From assembly GCF_014653575.1 (NCBI RefSeq), contig NZ_BNAQ01000002.1, positions 744,001-808,000 of the forward strand: DNA of 64,000 bases. The letters are read 5' to 3'. The position numbers and the translations under genes were made by a program. The DNA comes from Sphingomonas glacialis. GTDB lineage: Bacteria; Pseudomonadota; Alphaproteobacteria; Sphingomonadales; Sphingomonadaceae. This document shows, piece after piece, positions 8,975 to 20,790 of this stretch (position 1 is the first letter of the stretch; each line of letters begins with the position of its first letter). Under the pieces are notes generated by a model that had not been told where the DNA came from, searched no databases, and saw only the letters and a program-made list of their open reading frames with translations.

Positions 8975-10045
8975 CTAGACGTGCTTGCGCGCCACCGACC
9001 AAATGAAGCTGTCATACCAGAAATGCAGCAGCGAGCAGGCGATGAACGGCGCCAGGAACACGCGCACGCTCCCCGTCATCGCCGCCGCATAGGCCAGGCC
9101 GAACAGGATGCAACCGCCCCAGAAATACAGCATCGTGCGGCCCTGCCGCCCGCCCGACGCCTGCGTCATCCGCCCGCCCTCCTTCACCCAGACGAGCGCG
9201 AAATATTGCACCGCATGATAGAGATTGATCACCGCGAGCGCGACGATCGGCGGCGTGAAGCCCCAGGCGAGGATCGACACAGCCCCCGTCGAAACGAGCG
9301 TCGCGACCTTGTGTGCGGGGAGGCGATACCCGACGCGCATCGCCTGCCGATAGTCGAGGATCGCCCACACCAGCACGATCGCATAAGCGAGCAGCGCGGC
9401 GGCGCGGATGCCGGTATTGTAGCCGGCAAGCACGCCCGGCACGCTGGCCAGCGTGGCCAGCGCGGTGTGGTCGAACTTCGCAAAACTCTGGAGATGCGTC
9501 GCGAGCGCTGCTCCCGCCGCGAGCGGGCCGACATAGAGCAAGGTGTTGAGCCGCAAATCGGTCTTGCGCAGCAGCTCGGGCGGATTGCCCGCCTTCATGT
9601 CGTAGATCCGCGCGAAGCCGAAATTCTGCATCGCCGAGTGGTAGACATCCCAGAACACCGCCAACACGCTCGCCGCGACCAAAGCGATCGGCGAGAGGAA
9701 CAGCGTCGCGATCAACGCGATCGGCGCGACTGTCAGCTTGCCGCGATGCGCCGCGAACACCGTGCGATTGCCATAGGCGCGCGGGACGACGGCGATGAGA
9801 TGCGCCCAAGTCGTGATCGCGATCACCGCGAACATGCCCTTGATCGCGACCGACGCGGCGTCGTGCGGTGCCGCCAGCGCCCAGCCGTCGAGCCAAAGCT
9901 CGACCGCGAGGAATGCGACGAGCGGCGCGCCCCAGAACACCAGCGCATCACGGCGTGGGCCGAGGATCGCGCGCGACGGGTCGGACAGCGAGCCGGGTGC
10001 CGGTGCTGCGGCGGTCCAGCGCAGAGTGTCATAGTGCGTTGCCAC
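8975..10045 (-). CDS. Multi-pass membrane protein with four His motifs, function unknown
   Basis: The 356-aa protein has about eight to nine hydrophobic segments and no signal peptide. Histidines recur at membrane-segment edges in motifs that look conserved: TWAHLIAV (His82), DVYHSAMQNFGF (His136), NLYHAVQYFALVW (His277) and LLHFWYDSFIWS (His341). This pattern resembles membrane-embedded metal oxygenases or desaturases, but I cannot assign a known family. It lies 46 bp upstream of the acylase gene on the same strand, so the two are probably co-transcribed. The ATG at 10045 gives a plausible cytoplasmic N-terminus. Confidence 0.8.
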   Translation of the reverse strand: MATHYDTLRWTAAAPAPGSLSDPSRAILGPRRDALVFWGAPLVAFLAVELWLDGWALAAPHDAASVAIKGMFAVIAITTWAHLIAVVPRAYGNRTVFAAHRGKLTVAPIALIATLFLSPIALVAASVLAVFWDVYHSAMQNFGFARIYDMKAGNPPELLRKTDLRLNTLLYVGPLAAGAALATHLQSFAKFDHTALATLASVPGVLAGYNTGIRAAALLAYAIVLVWAILDYRQAMRVGYRLPAHKVATLVSTGAVSILAWGFTPPIVALAVINLYHAVQYFALVWVKEGGRMTQASGGRQGRTMLYFWGGCILFGLAYAAAMTGSVRVFLAPFIACSLLHFWYDSFIWSVARKHV

Positions 10046-10167
10046 GGTATCCCCGGATTGCCTGCGGTTTCGGCGCGATCCTATGGCAGTCAGGGTTAAT
10101 ATCGTATTCGCGTCCCGGAGCGATATGGAGGGCAGCCCGTTCTTGCGACCTGCCCTCCTCCGATGGC

Positions 10168-12537
<2,370 letters not shown>

Positions 12538-12668
12538 GATAGGATCCCCGATTTGATCGTTTGTGGGGCACTACTCCCCGCGCCCTGCCGCGGTGCCTAG
12601 CCATGCTGCGTTGCCGAAATGCGTAGATTCCGTGGCACGCCGATGACGGTCTTTACAGCTAGACGTGT

Positions 12669-12717
12669 TTTGAGAGATCGCGCCGGCACGGCCCCTTGTG
12701 TTGCATAAGTGCAACAC
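12669..12717 (+). promoter_or_regulatory. Candidate heat-shock promoter and perfect inverted repeat upstream of clpB
   Basis: TTTGAGA (12669-12675) and CCCCTTGT (12692-12699) are 16 bp apart and resemble the RpoH consensus (CTTGAAA, CCCCAT). A perfect 8-bp inverted repeat, GTGTTGCA-TAAG-TGCAACAC, spans 12698-12717. It overlaps the putative -10 and the start of the leader. The assignment is by similarity only. Confidence 0.4.
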
Positions 12718-12751
12718 TACATCGATTGGCAAGAAGGAGGGACACTTCCCA

Positions 12752-15331
12752 ATGAACATCGAGAAATTCACCGACCGCGCCAAGGGCTTCCTGCAATCGG
12801 CGCAGACCGTCGCAATCCGCATGAGCCACCAGCGGATCGCGCCCGAACATGTGTTGAAGGCGTTGCTCGAGGACGAGCAGGGCATGGCGTCCGGGCTGAT
12901 TACCGCCGCCGGCGGCGACCCCAAACGCGCGCTGAGCGAGACCGATCTCGCGCTCGCGAAGATCCCCGCAGTGTCGGGTAGCGGCGCGCAAACGACGCCG
13001 GGGCTCGATAACGACGCGGTGCGCGTGCTCGACCAGGCCGAGCAGATCGCGACCAAATCGGGCGACAGTTTCGTGACGGTCGAACGACTGCTCGTCGCGC
13101 TCGCGCTGTCGCTCAACACCGTCGCCGGCAAGGCGCTGAAGACCGCGGGCGTCACCCCGGAGGCGCTCAATGCCGCGATCGAGCACGTGCGCAACGGCCG
13201 CGTCGCCGACAGCGCGGGGGCCGAGGACAAGTTCGACGCGCTCAAGAAGTTCGCGCGCGACCTGACGCAGGCGGCGCGCGACGGCAAGCTCGACCCCGTC
13301 ATCGGCCGCGACGAGGAGATCCGCCGCACGATCCAGATCCTCGCGCGCCGCACCAAGAACAACCCGGTGCTGATCGGCGAACCCGGCGTCGGCAAGACCG
13401 CGATCGCCGAGGGGCTCGCGTTGCGCATCGCAAATGGCGACGTTCCGGACACGCTGAAAGACCGCAAGCTGATGTCGCTCGACATGGGCTCGCTGATCGC
13501 GGGCGCGAAATATCGTGGCGAGTTCGAGGAGCGGCTCAAGGGCGTGCTCGACGAAGTGAAGGCTGCCGAGGGCGACATCGTCCTGTTCATCGACGAGATG
13601 CACCAGCTGATCGGCGCAGGGAAATCCGAAGGCGCGATGGATGCGGGCAATCTGCTCAAGCCAGCGCTCGCGCGCGGCGAGCTGCACTGCGTCGGCGCTA
13701 CCACGCTCGATGAGTATCGCAAATATGTCGAGAAGGACGCCGCGCTCCAGCGCCGCTTCCAGCCGGTGTTCGTCGGCGAGCCGACCGTGCCCGACACGAT
13801 CTCGATCCTGCGTGGGCTCAAGGAAAAGTACGAGCTGCACCACGGCGTGCGGATCACCGATGCGGCGATCGTCGCGGCGGCGACCTTGTCGAACCGCTAC
13901 ATCACCGACCGCTTCCTCCCCGACAAGGCGATCGATCTGATGGACGAGGCCGCGAGCCGGATCCGCATGGAAGTCGAGAGCAAGCCCGAGGAGATCGAGA
14001 TCCTCGATCGGCGGATCATCCAGCTCAAGATCGAACGCGAGGCGCTGAAGCGCGAGAGCGACGAAGCGTCACGCGACCGGCTGGTCAAGCTCGACGGCGA
14101 GCTCGCCAATCTCGAGCAGCAATCGAGCGAGCTGACCACACGCTGGCAGGGCGAGAAGGACAAGATCTCGGCCGAGGCCAAGCTCAAGGAACAGATCGAT
14201 GCCGCGCGGCTCGAGCTCGAGCAGGCGCAACGGGCCGGCGACCTCGCCAAGGCGGGCGAGCTGTCCTACGGGCGCATCCCCGATCTGCAGCGCCAGCTCG
14301 ATGCCGCGGCGGGCGCGACCAAGGGCGCCATGCTGCGCGAGGAGGTGACCGCCGAGGACATCGCGGGCGTCGTCGCGCGCTGGACCGGGATCCCGGTCGA
14401 GCGGATGCTCGAGGGCGAGCGCGACAAGTTGCTCGCGATGGAAGCGACGATTGGCAAGCGCGTGATCGGCCAGCAGAACGCGATCCGCGCGGTGTCGACC
14501 GCAGTGCGGCGGGCGCGCGCGGGGCTGCAGGATCCGAACCGGCCGCTCGGCTCGTTCCTGTTCCTCGGGCCGACGGGCGTCGGCAAGACCGAGCTGACCA
14601 AGGCGCTCGCCGAATTCCTGTTCGATGATCCGACCGCGATGGTTCGCATCGACATGAGCGAGTTCATGGAGAAGCATGCGGTCGCGCGGCTGATCGGCGC
14701 GCCTCCCGGCTATGTCGGCTATGAGGAAGGCGGCGTGCTGACCGAGGCGGTGCGGCGCCGGCCGTACCAGGTCGTGCTGTTCGACGAGGTCGAGAAGGCG
14801 CATGGCGATGTCTTCAACATCCTGTTGCAAGTGCTCGATGACGGGCGGCTGACCGACGGCCAAGGCCGCACGGTCGACTTCACCAACACGATCATCGTGC
14901 TGACCTCGAACCTCGGCAGCCAGGTGCTGACGACTTTGGGCGAAGGCGAGGATGTCGCGAGCGTCGAACCGCAAGTGATGGAGATCGTCCGCGGCCACTT
15001 CCGGCCCGAATTCCTCAACCGGCTCGACGAGATCGTGCTGTTCCACCGGCTCGGCCAGGCGGAGATGGCACCGATCGTCGATATCCAGGTCAAGCGGATC
15101 GCGACGTTGCTGGCCGAACGCAAGGTCGAGCTCGATCTCACCGATGCCGCCCGGCTGTGGCTCGGCCGCGTCGGCTATGACCCGGTGTACGGCGCACGGC
15201 CGCTGAAGCGCGCGGTGCAGCGCTATCTGCAGGACCCGCTCGCCGATTTGATCCTGCGCGGGAGCGTGAAGGACGGCGCGACGGTGCGGGTCGACGAGGG
15301 CGACGGCAAGCTCGAGCTGGCGGTCGAGTGA
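12752..15331 (+). CDS. clpB: ATP-dependent disaggregase ClpB
   Basis: ClpB is a cytoplasmic AAA+ chaperone that, with DnaK, extracts polypeptides from aggregates after heat stress. The 859-aa product has the full family layout: Clp N-domain (about 1-150), AAA1 with Walker A GEPGVGKT (about residue 209), a coiled-coil middle domain (about 410-520) that separates ClpB from ClpA, and AAA2 with GPTGVGKT (about residue 606). A C-terminal D2-small domain follows. The ATG at 12752 follows a strong AAGAAGGAGG site. An in-frame ATG 18 codons upstream lies within an inverted repeat and is rejected. A terminator follows at 15399-15431. Confidence 0.98.
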   Translation: MNIEKFTDRAKGFLQSAQTVAIRMSHQRIAPEHVLKALLEDEQGMASGLITAAGGDPKRALSETDLALAKIPAVSGSGAQTTPGLDNDAVRVLDQAEQIATKSGDSFVTVERLLVALALSLNTVAGKALKTAGVTPEALNAAIEHVRNGRVADSAGAEDKFDALKKFARDLTQAARDGKLDPVIGRDEEIRRTIQILARRTKNNPVLIGEPGVGKTAIAEGLALRIANGDVPDTLKDRKLMSLDMGSLIAGAKYRGEFEERLKGVLDEVKAAEGDIVLFIDEMHQLIGAGKSEGAMDAGNLLKPALARGELHCVGATTLDEYRKYVEKDAALQRRFQPVFVGEPTVPDTISILRGLKEKYELHHGVRITDAAIVAAATLSNRYITDRFLPDKAIDLMDEAASRIRMEVESKPEEIEILDRRIIQLKIEREALKRESDEASRDRLVKLDGELANLEQQSSELTTRWQGEKDKISAEAKLKEQIDAARLELEQAQRAGDLAKAGELSYGRIPDLQRQLDAAAGATKGAMLREEVTAEDIAGVVARWTGIPVERMLEGERDKLLAMEATIGKRVIGQQNAIRAVSTAVRRARAGLQDPNRPLGSFLFLGPTGVGKTELTKALAEFLFDDPTAMVRIDMSEFMEKHAVARLIGAPPGYVGYEEGGVLTEAVRRRPYQVVLFDEVEKAHGDVFNILLQVLDDGRLTDGQGRTVDFTNTIIVLTSNLGSQVLTTLGEGEDVASVEPQVMEIVRGHFRPEFLNRLDEIVLFHRLGQAEMAPIVDIQVKRIATLLAERKVELDLTDAARLWLGRVGYDPVYGARPLKRAVQRYLQDPLADLILRGSVKDGATVRVDEGDGKLELAVE

Positions 15332-15338
15332 CCTGCTG

Positions 15339-15369
15339 CCGTCACCCCGCCACCAGGCCGGGGTGACGG
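15339..15369. repeat. Short intergenic palindrome (GTCACCCC/GGGGTGAC type)
   Basis: CCGTCACCCCG (15339-15349) and CGGGGTGACGG (15359-15369) form a perfect 11-bp inverted repeat just after the clpB stop. It shares the GTCACCCC core with the elements at 3164-3247 and 39841-39920. Confidence 0.6.
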
Positions 15370-15398
15370 CGGAAGACGGCAAGCGGTCCCAACAAGAA

Positions 15399-15431
15399 GG
15401 GGCGGCCTCCGCATGGAGACCGCCCCTTTTT
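15399..15431 (+). terminator. clpB: Rho-independent terminator of clpB
   Basis: GGGGCGG (15399-15405) pairs with CCGCCCC (15420-15426), with further inner pairing of CTCC with GGAG, and is followed by TTTTT (15427-15431). It lies between convergent clpB and the TBDR gene and could weakly serve the other strand (CTTCTT). Confidence 0.85.
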
Positions 15432-15451
15432 CGTGTCCGATCCGGGCGGGA

Positions 15452-18415
15452 TCAGAACGTGAAGTTGGCGCCCGCCTTGAACGAGCGGCCGATGATCCCC
15501 GATGCGGCCCAGGCCGGGTTGTAGTTGTTGCCGCCATAGGTGTTCGGGTCGAACGGTGCGTGCGCATCGAACAGGTTCTGGACGATCATGTAGAAGGTGA
15601 ACTTGTCGTTCACCTTGACGCTGCCGTTCAAATCGACGCTGAGGAAGTGCTTGACCGTGCACTGCAGCGCCCCGCCCGCAGTCCGCGACACATCCCCGTT
15701 GTAGAGATAGGTCGAGGCCGGCGTGTCGTTCGCACCGCAGTTGCCGACGCCGTTATAATCGGCGGCGTAGCCCTTGTACCCGCTTGTGAAGTACGTCGTT
15801 GCGGTCAGCGAGTAGGCCCCCGCCTCGAGCGTGTTTTGCCAGTTGGCGCGCCAGCGCGGCGTGCCCGATGCCGAGGTGGTGTTGTATGGCCCAAGCGTAC
15901 CGAGATAGTCGTACACGCCGTTGACGCCGGTGTTGACCTTATACTCGAGCACGAGCGTGCCCTCGAGAGCCGAGGTCAGCTTGATGCCGTGGCCCAGCGG
16001 AACGCTCGCCGAGATCTGCGCATCGATACCCGAGGTCTGCAGCGACTGGCCGTTGATATACGCCGCGTTGACGAACGCCGGGGTCGGACGCAGGCCCGGG
16101 AAGGCCGGATCGACTGGGTTCGGCGTGATCGTGATCCCGGCCGGTTGCGCGCCACCGGCAAGGTAGCTGTTGGCGTAGGTAGAATCGGCCGGGTTGAAGA
16201 TCAGGTCCTTCTTGTGGATGTTGTAGTAATCCACCGTCAGGCTGAGCCAGCGAACCGGCTGGAACACCGCGCCGCCGGTGAAGCTGGTCGAGGTTTCGGG
16301 CTTGAGGTTCGGGTTGCCGACCGAGTTCAGGCCGAGGCTGTACGTCCCGACATACGAGTTGCCGCCGTGCGCATCCTGCGTCGCCTTGGGCGGCGTGTAG
16401 TTGACGAATCCGATCACGTTGCCGCTCGTCTCTGGGATCGACGGTGCGCGGAAGCCCTTCGAATAGGTGCCGCGGATCGCCACCTGCGGGATCGGCGTGA
16501 ACTTCGCACCGATCTTCGGCGAGAAGCGACCGAAGCCCGTCGAATAGTGATCGTAGCGGCCCGACACGTTGACTTCGAGCTGCTTGAGCACCGGCGCGTT
16601 GACTTCGAAGAAGCCCGACGTGACATAACGATGCCCGATCGCCGAGAAGGCGTTAATGTCGAGGAACTGCGAACCCGGATTCGGCGTCGGATCGAAGATG
16701 TTCTCGTAGCGGAATTCGCCACCGACGCCGACGTTGAGCGGGCCACCCGGCAGATCGAAGAACGAATGCGTCAGGATGCCCTGGATTTCAGCCGTTTCCG
16801 AATGCGCCTTGCTCTGCTGGTTCGGCGCGATGAGCGACCGCACCGCGTCGGTGTTCGCGGCCGGATTGACGAAATTGTACGCGCCGGTGTTGATCGCGGT
16901 GGTCAGGCCGGCAAGGTTGATGTTGCCGGTGCGATCCTGCGTCAGGTTGGTGCGCATGTACGTGCCATGCAGCGTATAGCCCCAGCCGGCGTCGGCACCG
17001 AACTTGCCGTCGATCCCGCCCGCGATGCGGTAGGTCTGCGAGGTGTTCTTGAGCGTCGAGGCGATGTCACCGAAGCGATAGAAGATCAGCGCGCCCTGGC
17101 CCGTCGCGGCATAGGGGTTCTGCGGGTTGAGCGTGCCGTTCGCCAACTGCGAGGGCAGCACCAGGCCGAAGGTATAGGCCGGGTTGTTCGAGCGCAGCGA
17201 GCTCGGCGTGCGGTTCTGGAAGATGATGCTCTGGTAGAACGTACCCGTCAGATACGCCTGCGCGTTGGCGCCGATGTTCGCGGTCAGATGCGCAGTGCCG
17301 CCGAAGCGCGTCTGGTCGGGGAGGATCTGACTGTATTGGTTGACGAGATCCTGCTCGCAATACTGGCCGTTGACGTTGCTGTGAGCGATGTTGGGCTGCG
17401 CCGCACCGGCGCACCCGCCCTGCTGCAGCACTTGATAGCGGCCGCCGACGATCGGCACGCCGCTGAAGATGTTGCCAGCGGTGTAGGTTGCCGGACGGAC
17501 GACCGCTGCGGTCGTGCTGCTCGACGAGGCGGTGTTCGGGGCGAAAAAGTTAGTGTTGCCGTTGGCACCCGTGAAGCCGCCGCCCGTCTGGATCCAGGAC
17601 AGGTTCTTGGTGTTGTACGGGAATTCGCGCTGGTTCGCGAACAGCGCGTTCTGGTGCTGATATTCGGCGCTGACGTAAACGTTGAAGCCCTGATCGGCGA
17701 GGCTGCCATAGCCTGCGGTCAGGCGTGCGCGCTGCTGGCCGGCATCGCCGCGCTCGGAAATGCCGCCCTCGACATTGCCGCTGACGCCGCGGATTTCCTT
17801 CTTGAGGATAACGTTGACGACGCCGCCGACGGCGTCTGCGCCGTAGGTCGACGATGCGCCGTCGCGCAGCGTTTCGATCCGGTCGACGATCGCGCCCGGA
17901 ATGGTGTTGAGATCGACGAAGCTGCGCTGGCCGTCATCGGCGAGCGGATAATACGCCGGACGCAGACCGTCGAACAGCACGAGCGTCGAGTTGGTCGACA
18001 GACCGCGCAGCGATACGCCCTGCGCGCCCGATGCGAACGCGTTGCCGAAGCCCTGCGGCACGCTGCCGCCATTGCCCGCCGAGATCGACTGGATGACGTC
18101 GGCGGTGGTGTTCAGCCCGCGCGCGGCGATGTTGGCGGCGGTGATCACCGACACCGGCGAGGGCGTCTCGGTGTTCGTACGGCGGAAGATCGTGCCGGTG
18201 ACGACGATGTCCTGGCCGGCGTCGGCATTGGCCTGCGCGTCGGCGGGCGCCGACTGCGTCTGAACCGCAGCGGCGCCGGGCGTGGCAGCATCGGCGGGGG
18301 TTGCCGGCGCAGTCTGCGCGACTGCTGGCGCTGTGCTCAGCGCGAACAGAACGGCGCAGGTCGCAGCGCCAGCGAGCAAGCGCGGCTTCGAAAAATCGAA
18401 CGGTGTTTGGGTCAC
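15452..18415 (-). CDS. TonB-dependent outer-membrane receptor
   Basis: The product is 987 aa with a signal peptide ending APAVAQ, a linker rich in Ala/Gln/Asp, then the TonB-box/plug start (QDIVVTGTIFRRTNTETPSPV). The plug contains VSLRGLSTNSTLVLFDGLR. The barrel ends in GRSFKAGANFTF. It is a close paralogue of the truncated receptor at 29391-32150, with many identical blocks such as LEVNVSGRYDHYS. The GTG at 18415 is preferred over a TTG at 18439 because AAGGA is correctly spaced before it. The receptor lies just downstream of the dioxygenase/sulfotransferase cluster on the same strand as the dioxygenase, 375 bp apart. Confidence 0.92.
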   Translation of the reverse strand: MTQTPFDFSKPRLLAGAATCAVLFALSTAPAVAQTAPATPADAATPGAAAVQTQSAPADAQANADAGQDIVVTGTIFRRTNTETPSPVSVITAANIAARGLNTTADVIQSISAGNGGSVPQGFGNAFASGAQGVSLRGLSTNSTLVLFDGLRPAYYPLADDGQRSFVDLNTIPGAIVDRIETLRDGASSTYGADAVGGVVNVILKKEIRGVSGNVEGGISERGDAGQQRARLTAGYGSLADQGFNVYVSAEYQHQNALFANQREFPYNTKNLSWIQTGGGFTGANGNTNFFAPNTASSSSTTAAVVRPATYTAGNIFSGVPIVGGRYQVLQQGGCAGAAQPNIAHSNVNGQYCEQDLVNQYSQILPDQTRFGGTAHLTANIGANAQAYLTGTFYQSIIFQNRTPSSLRSNNPAYTFGLVLPSQLANGTLNPQNPYAATGQGALIFYRFGDIASTLKNTSQTYRIAGGIDGKFGADAGWGYTLHGTYMRTNLTQDRTGNINLAGLTTAINTGAYNFVNPAANTDAVRSLIAPNQQSKAHSETAEIQGILTHSFFDLPGGPLNVGVGGEFRYENIFDPTPNPGSQFLDINAFSAIGHRYVTSGFFEVNAPVLKQLEVNVSGRYDHYSTGFGRFSPKIGAKFTPIPQVAIRGTYSKGFRAPSIPETSGNVIGFVNYTPPKATQDAHGGNSYVGTYSLGLNSVGNPNLKPETSTSFTGGAVFQPVRWLSLTVDYYNIHKKDLIFNPADSTYANSYLAGGAQPAGITITPNPVDPAFPGLRPTPAFVNAAYINGQSLQTSGIDAQISASVPLGHGIKLTSALEGTLVLEYKVNTGVNGVYDYLGTLGPYNTTSASGTPRWRANWQNTLEAGAYSLTATTYFTSGYKGYAADYNGVGNCGANDTPASTYLYNGDVSRTAGGALQCTVKHFLSVDLNGSVKVNDKFTFYMIVQNLFDAHAPFDPNTYGGNNYNPAWAASGIIGRSFKAGANFTF

Positions 18416-18790
18416 AGATTCATCCTTGCGAACGCCCAACCGTCGCGCGATCGCGACGCTATGGCGTAATTGGCAAGTCCCGTGACCGACGCATACAGAT
18501 GCCCGGCCCCCCGAGACATGGCGTCAAACTGGCGGCGCGCCGGATTGCTGTAAAGGCGCGAAGTGACGCTGCGGAAACTTCTGCAACCTACTGTAACCAC
18601 GCTGCAACATTCCAGCCACATCGGTCCTATGTTGATACCAGGCAATAATCTACGGCAAGGTTTGGCTGGTTACGCACGCGCGGGCACAGCGCCTCCCCTG
18701 CGCGGCTTGCTTGGGACATGCAGCGGAAATATACCCGTTAAACGCGGTGTCCGGCGTGATTTGGATCACGCCCCGAGCAGCGCTTGCAGC
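18416..18790. other. 375-bp intergenic region upstream of the TBDR
   Basis: No coding sequence or family remnant was recognised on either strand. The stretch 18580-18680 is less GC-rich than its surroundings and probably carries the promoter of the leftward TBDR gene. No clear Fur box or ECF motif is visible. Confidence 0.4.
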
Positions 18791-19774
18791 TCAGCCGGCG
18801 GTCTCGAGGCGCGGATGATCGGGCCGCAACGGCGGTTCGAAATCCTCGCGCCGCCAGATCGCGTTCGCGGGCTCCTCGGGGTCGGGCCGCGCGAAATCGA
18901 GATAGCCGAAATAGGTCAGGATCACGCGCTCGGCGGTATCGACGATCGCGGTCCGTCCGTGCAGGAAACGGGTATTGTCGAGCATCAGCAGATCGCCCGG
19001 ATCCCATTCGATCTCGGCGCTGAGTCGATCGCCCGTCGCCTTGATCGCCTGCAACCACTCCTCGGGCACCGGATGGCCGTCGTCGAGCACCGGATGATCG
19101 GCGCGCCCGTGGTTGAAGCGCGAGAACAGCAGGAAATTGCCGAACGCCGGCGCAGTGTTGAACATCGGCGTGTGCAGCGCCGGCCGACTGAACACGCGCA
19201 GGATCCCCGCATCGGGATAACGCCGGAAATAATAGGGACAGCCGGGCGGCGGGGACGCGAGTTGCGCGTCGCTCGGCTCGGGCGTGCCGAGCCAATAGTC
19301 GAGCAGCGCCGGCCATGTCGGCTTGATGTACAGCAGGCGCCGCGTGGCGAGCGCACGGCGCACGGGCTCGGGCATTTCACGGGCGAGCGCGACGCCGTCG
19401 CAGATCGTCGTGCGCCCGCCCGATTGCGGCGCGACGATGCAGCCGAAAAAGGCGACATCGGGCTTCCACGGTTCGCGCGACAGTTCGGGATGGAGCGCGA
19501 ACGCGCCGTTTCCGGCATCGACCGTGAAGACGTTCGCCGCAGGATCGACCGGCTGACGCCCGGGGCTTTCATTGACCACCGAGGTTGCGCAGAACTGTTT
19601 AGCGAAGGTCCCGAAGCCGGCGACATCGACGCCGAAGCCGCGAAACAGCAGCGCGCCATGCGCCTTGTAGAGCGCGATGAGCTGCGCCCGGTCGAGTTCG
19701 AAGATCGAGGTTTCGCCGGTCGCTTCGATCACGACGTGCGGCTGGTGAAGCGCGGGCAAATGGATGGCGGCCAT
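18791..19774 (-). CDS. TauD/TfdA family Fe(II)/2-oxoglutarate dioxygenase
   Basis: The 327-aa protein has the facial triad of the clavaminate synthase-like fold: His95 and Glu97 in ALHPELS, and His272 in NTRFLHGRT. The likely 2-oxoglutarate Arg follows at residue 283 (ERVILTYFG). Such enzymes hydroxylate or otherwise oxidise small molecules or amino-acid residues. The Glu in HxE resembles amino-acid or peptide tailoring members more than taurine dioxygenase, which uses Asp. The ATG at 19774 has a poor ribosome binding site, and longer frames upstream have no domain content. It is divergent from the sulfotransferase-like gene with only 47 bp between starts. Confidence 0.85.
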   Translation of the reverse strand: MAAIHLPALHQPHVVIEATGETSIFELDRAQLIALYKAHGALLFRGFGVDVAGFGTFAKQFCATSVVNESPGRQPVDPAANVFTVDAGNGAFALHPELSREPWKPDVAFFGCIVAPQSGGRTTICDGVALAREMPEPVRRALATRRLLYIKPTWPALLDYWLGTPEPSDAQLASPPPGCPYYFRRYPDAGILRVFSRPALHTPMFNTAPAFGNFLLFSRFNHGRADHPVLDDGHPVPEEWLQAIKATGDRLSAEIEWDPGDLLMLDNTRFLHGRTAIVDTAERVILTYFGYLDFARPDPEEPANAIWRREDFEPPLRPDHPRLETAG

Positions 19775-19821
19775 GACGCACCGGGGATAGCCGCCAACAC
19801 CGCTCCGCGCTACAGCGAAGC

Positions 19822-20790
19822 GTGGCCTTGACCTTCGACGATCTCTTCGGCTCGCCCGATCATTTCCTGCAGGCGTTCGAGCAGGACCATGCGGTGTTCG
19901 TGCCGATGGACCGCGCCGCCTATCATCGTTCGATCTTTCTCGATCACCGGATTTCGCCGGCGGCGGCGCAGCGCATGGCATTGCCGCTCGCCGATCTGAT
20001 GCCGCGCGCGCGGGGCAGCGCGCCGACCGCGTGGATCTTCCACATGGCGCATTGCGGATCGACCTTGCTCGCGCGCGCGCTCGACGATCCGGCCGCCAGC
20101 CTGGTGCTGCGCGAGCCGCTCGCGCTGCGGCAGAGCGCGATCCAGCGCGACCCTGCCCGGCTCGCGCTGGTGCTGGCGATGCTCGGCAAGCGCTATCGCG
20201 GTGATGCGCCGACGCTGGTGAAGGCGAACGTGCCGGTCAATTTCCTGCTGCCCCAGATCGCCGCGGCACAGCGCGACGCGCCCGCGATCCTGCTCTATCT
20301 CCCGTTGCGCGCGTATCTGCTCGCGATCCTGCGCGACGACAATCACCGCGGCTGGCTGCGCCACGTGACGACGCAACTGGCGCCCTATCTCGGCGACTGG
20401 TCGGCGCTGGGCGATGCCGAGCGCGGTGCCGCCTTATGGCTCGCGCAGGTCGAGGCGTTCACCACCGCGCTGTCGGCAATGCCCAATGCCCGCACGCTCG
20501 ATGCCGAAACGCTGTTCGACGCGCCGCTCCCGACGCTGCGCGCCGCCGCGGCGCAGTTCGGCGTGCCGATCGCGCCACAGACGCTCGAGACGGTCGTCGC
20601 GGGCCCGCTCTTTTCGACCTATTCGAAGAATCCGAGCGTCGCGTTCGACAATGCGGCGCGGCGCACTCGCGCGGCCGAGGTTGCTGCGGCGATCGCGCCC
20701 GAACTCGACGCGGCGGAAGCCTATGTCGCACGCCACGCGGCGACCGCGACCCCCGACGCCGCGCTTCTGGCCGCAGCGCTCAGTCGCTGA
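19822..20790 (+). CDS. Sulfotransferase-like P-loop protein (paralogue 1)
   Basis: The 322-aa cytoplasmic protein has a P-loop-like motif, WIFHMAHCGSTLLARALD (about residues 71-88). This matches the position and style of the PAPS 5'-phosphosulfate loop of sulfotransferases, and a second block, LLYLPLRAYLLAILR, resembles the 3'-phosphate-binding strand-helix. It shares these and five more blocks with the protein at 22136-23197. True sulfotransferase activity is not proven, and the loop has Cys-x-Ser-Thr where canonical enzymes have Ser-Gly-Thr-Thr. The start is GTG. The 3' end overlaps the convergent AspH gene by 11 bp. Confidence 0.75.
   Translation: MALTFDDLFGSPDHFLQAFEQDHAVFVPMDRAAYHRSIFLDHRISPAAAQRMALPLADLMPRARGSAPTAWIFHMAHCGSTLLARALDDPAASLVLREPLALRQSAIQRDPARLALVLAMLGKRYRGDAPTLVKANVPVNFLLPQIAAAQRDAPAILLYLPLRAYLLAILRDDNHRGWLRHVTTQLAPYLGDWSALGDAERGAALWLAQVEAFTTALSAMPNARTLDAETLFDAPLPTLRAAAAQFGVPIAPQTLETVVAGPLFSTYSKNPSVAFDNAARRTRAAEVAAAIAPELDAAEAYVARHAATATPDAALLAAALSR

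Noticed and set aside
15413-18469. 1018-aa plus-strand frame opposite the TBDR at 15452
   Set aside because: It has the residue composition of antisense GC-rich DNA, and the minus strand holds a complete receptor.
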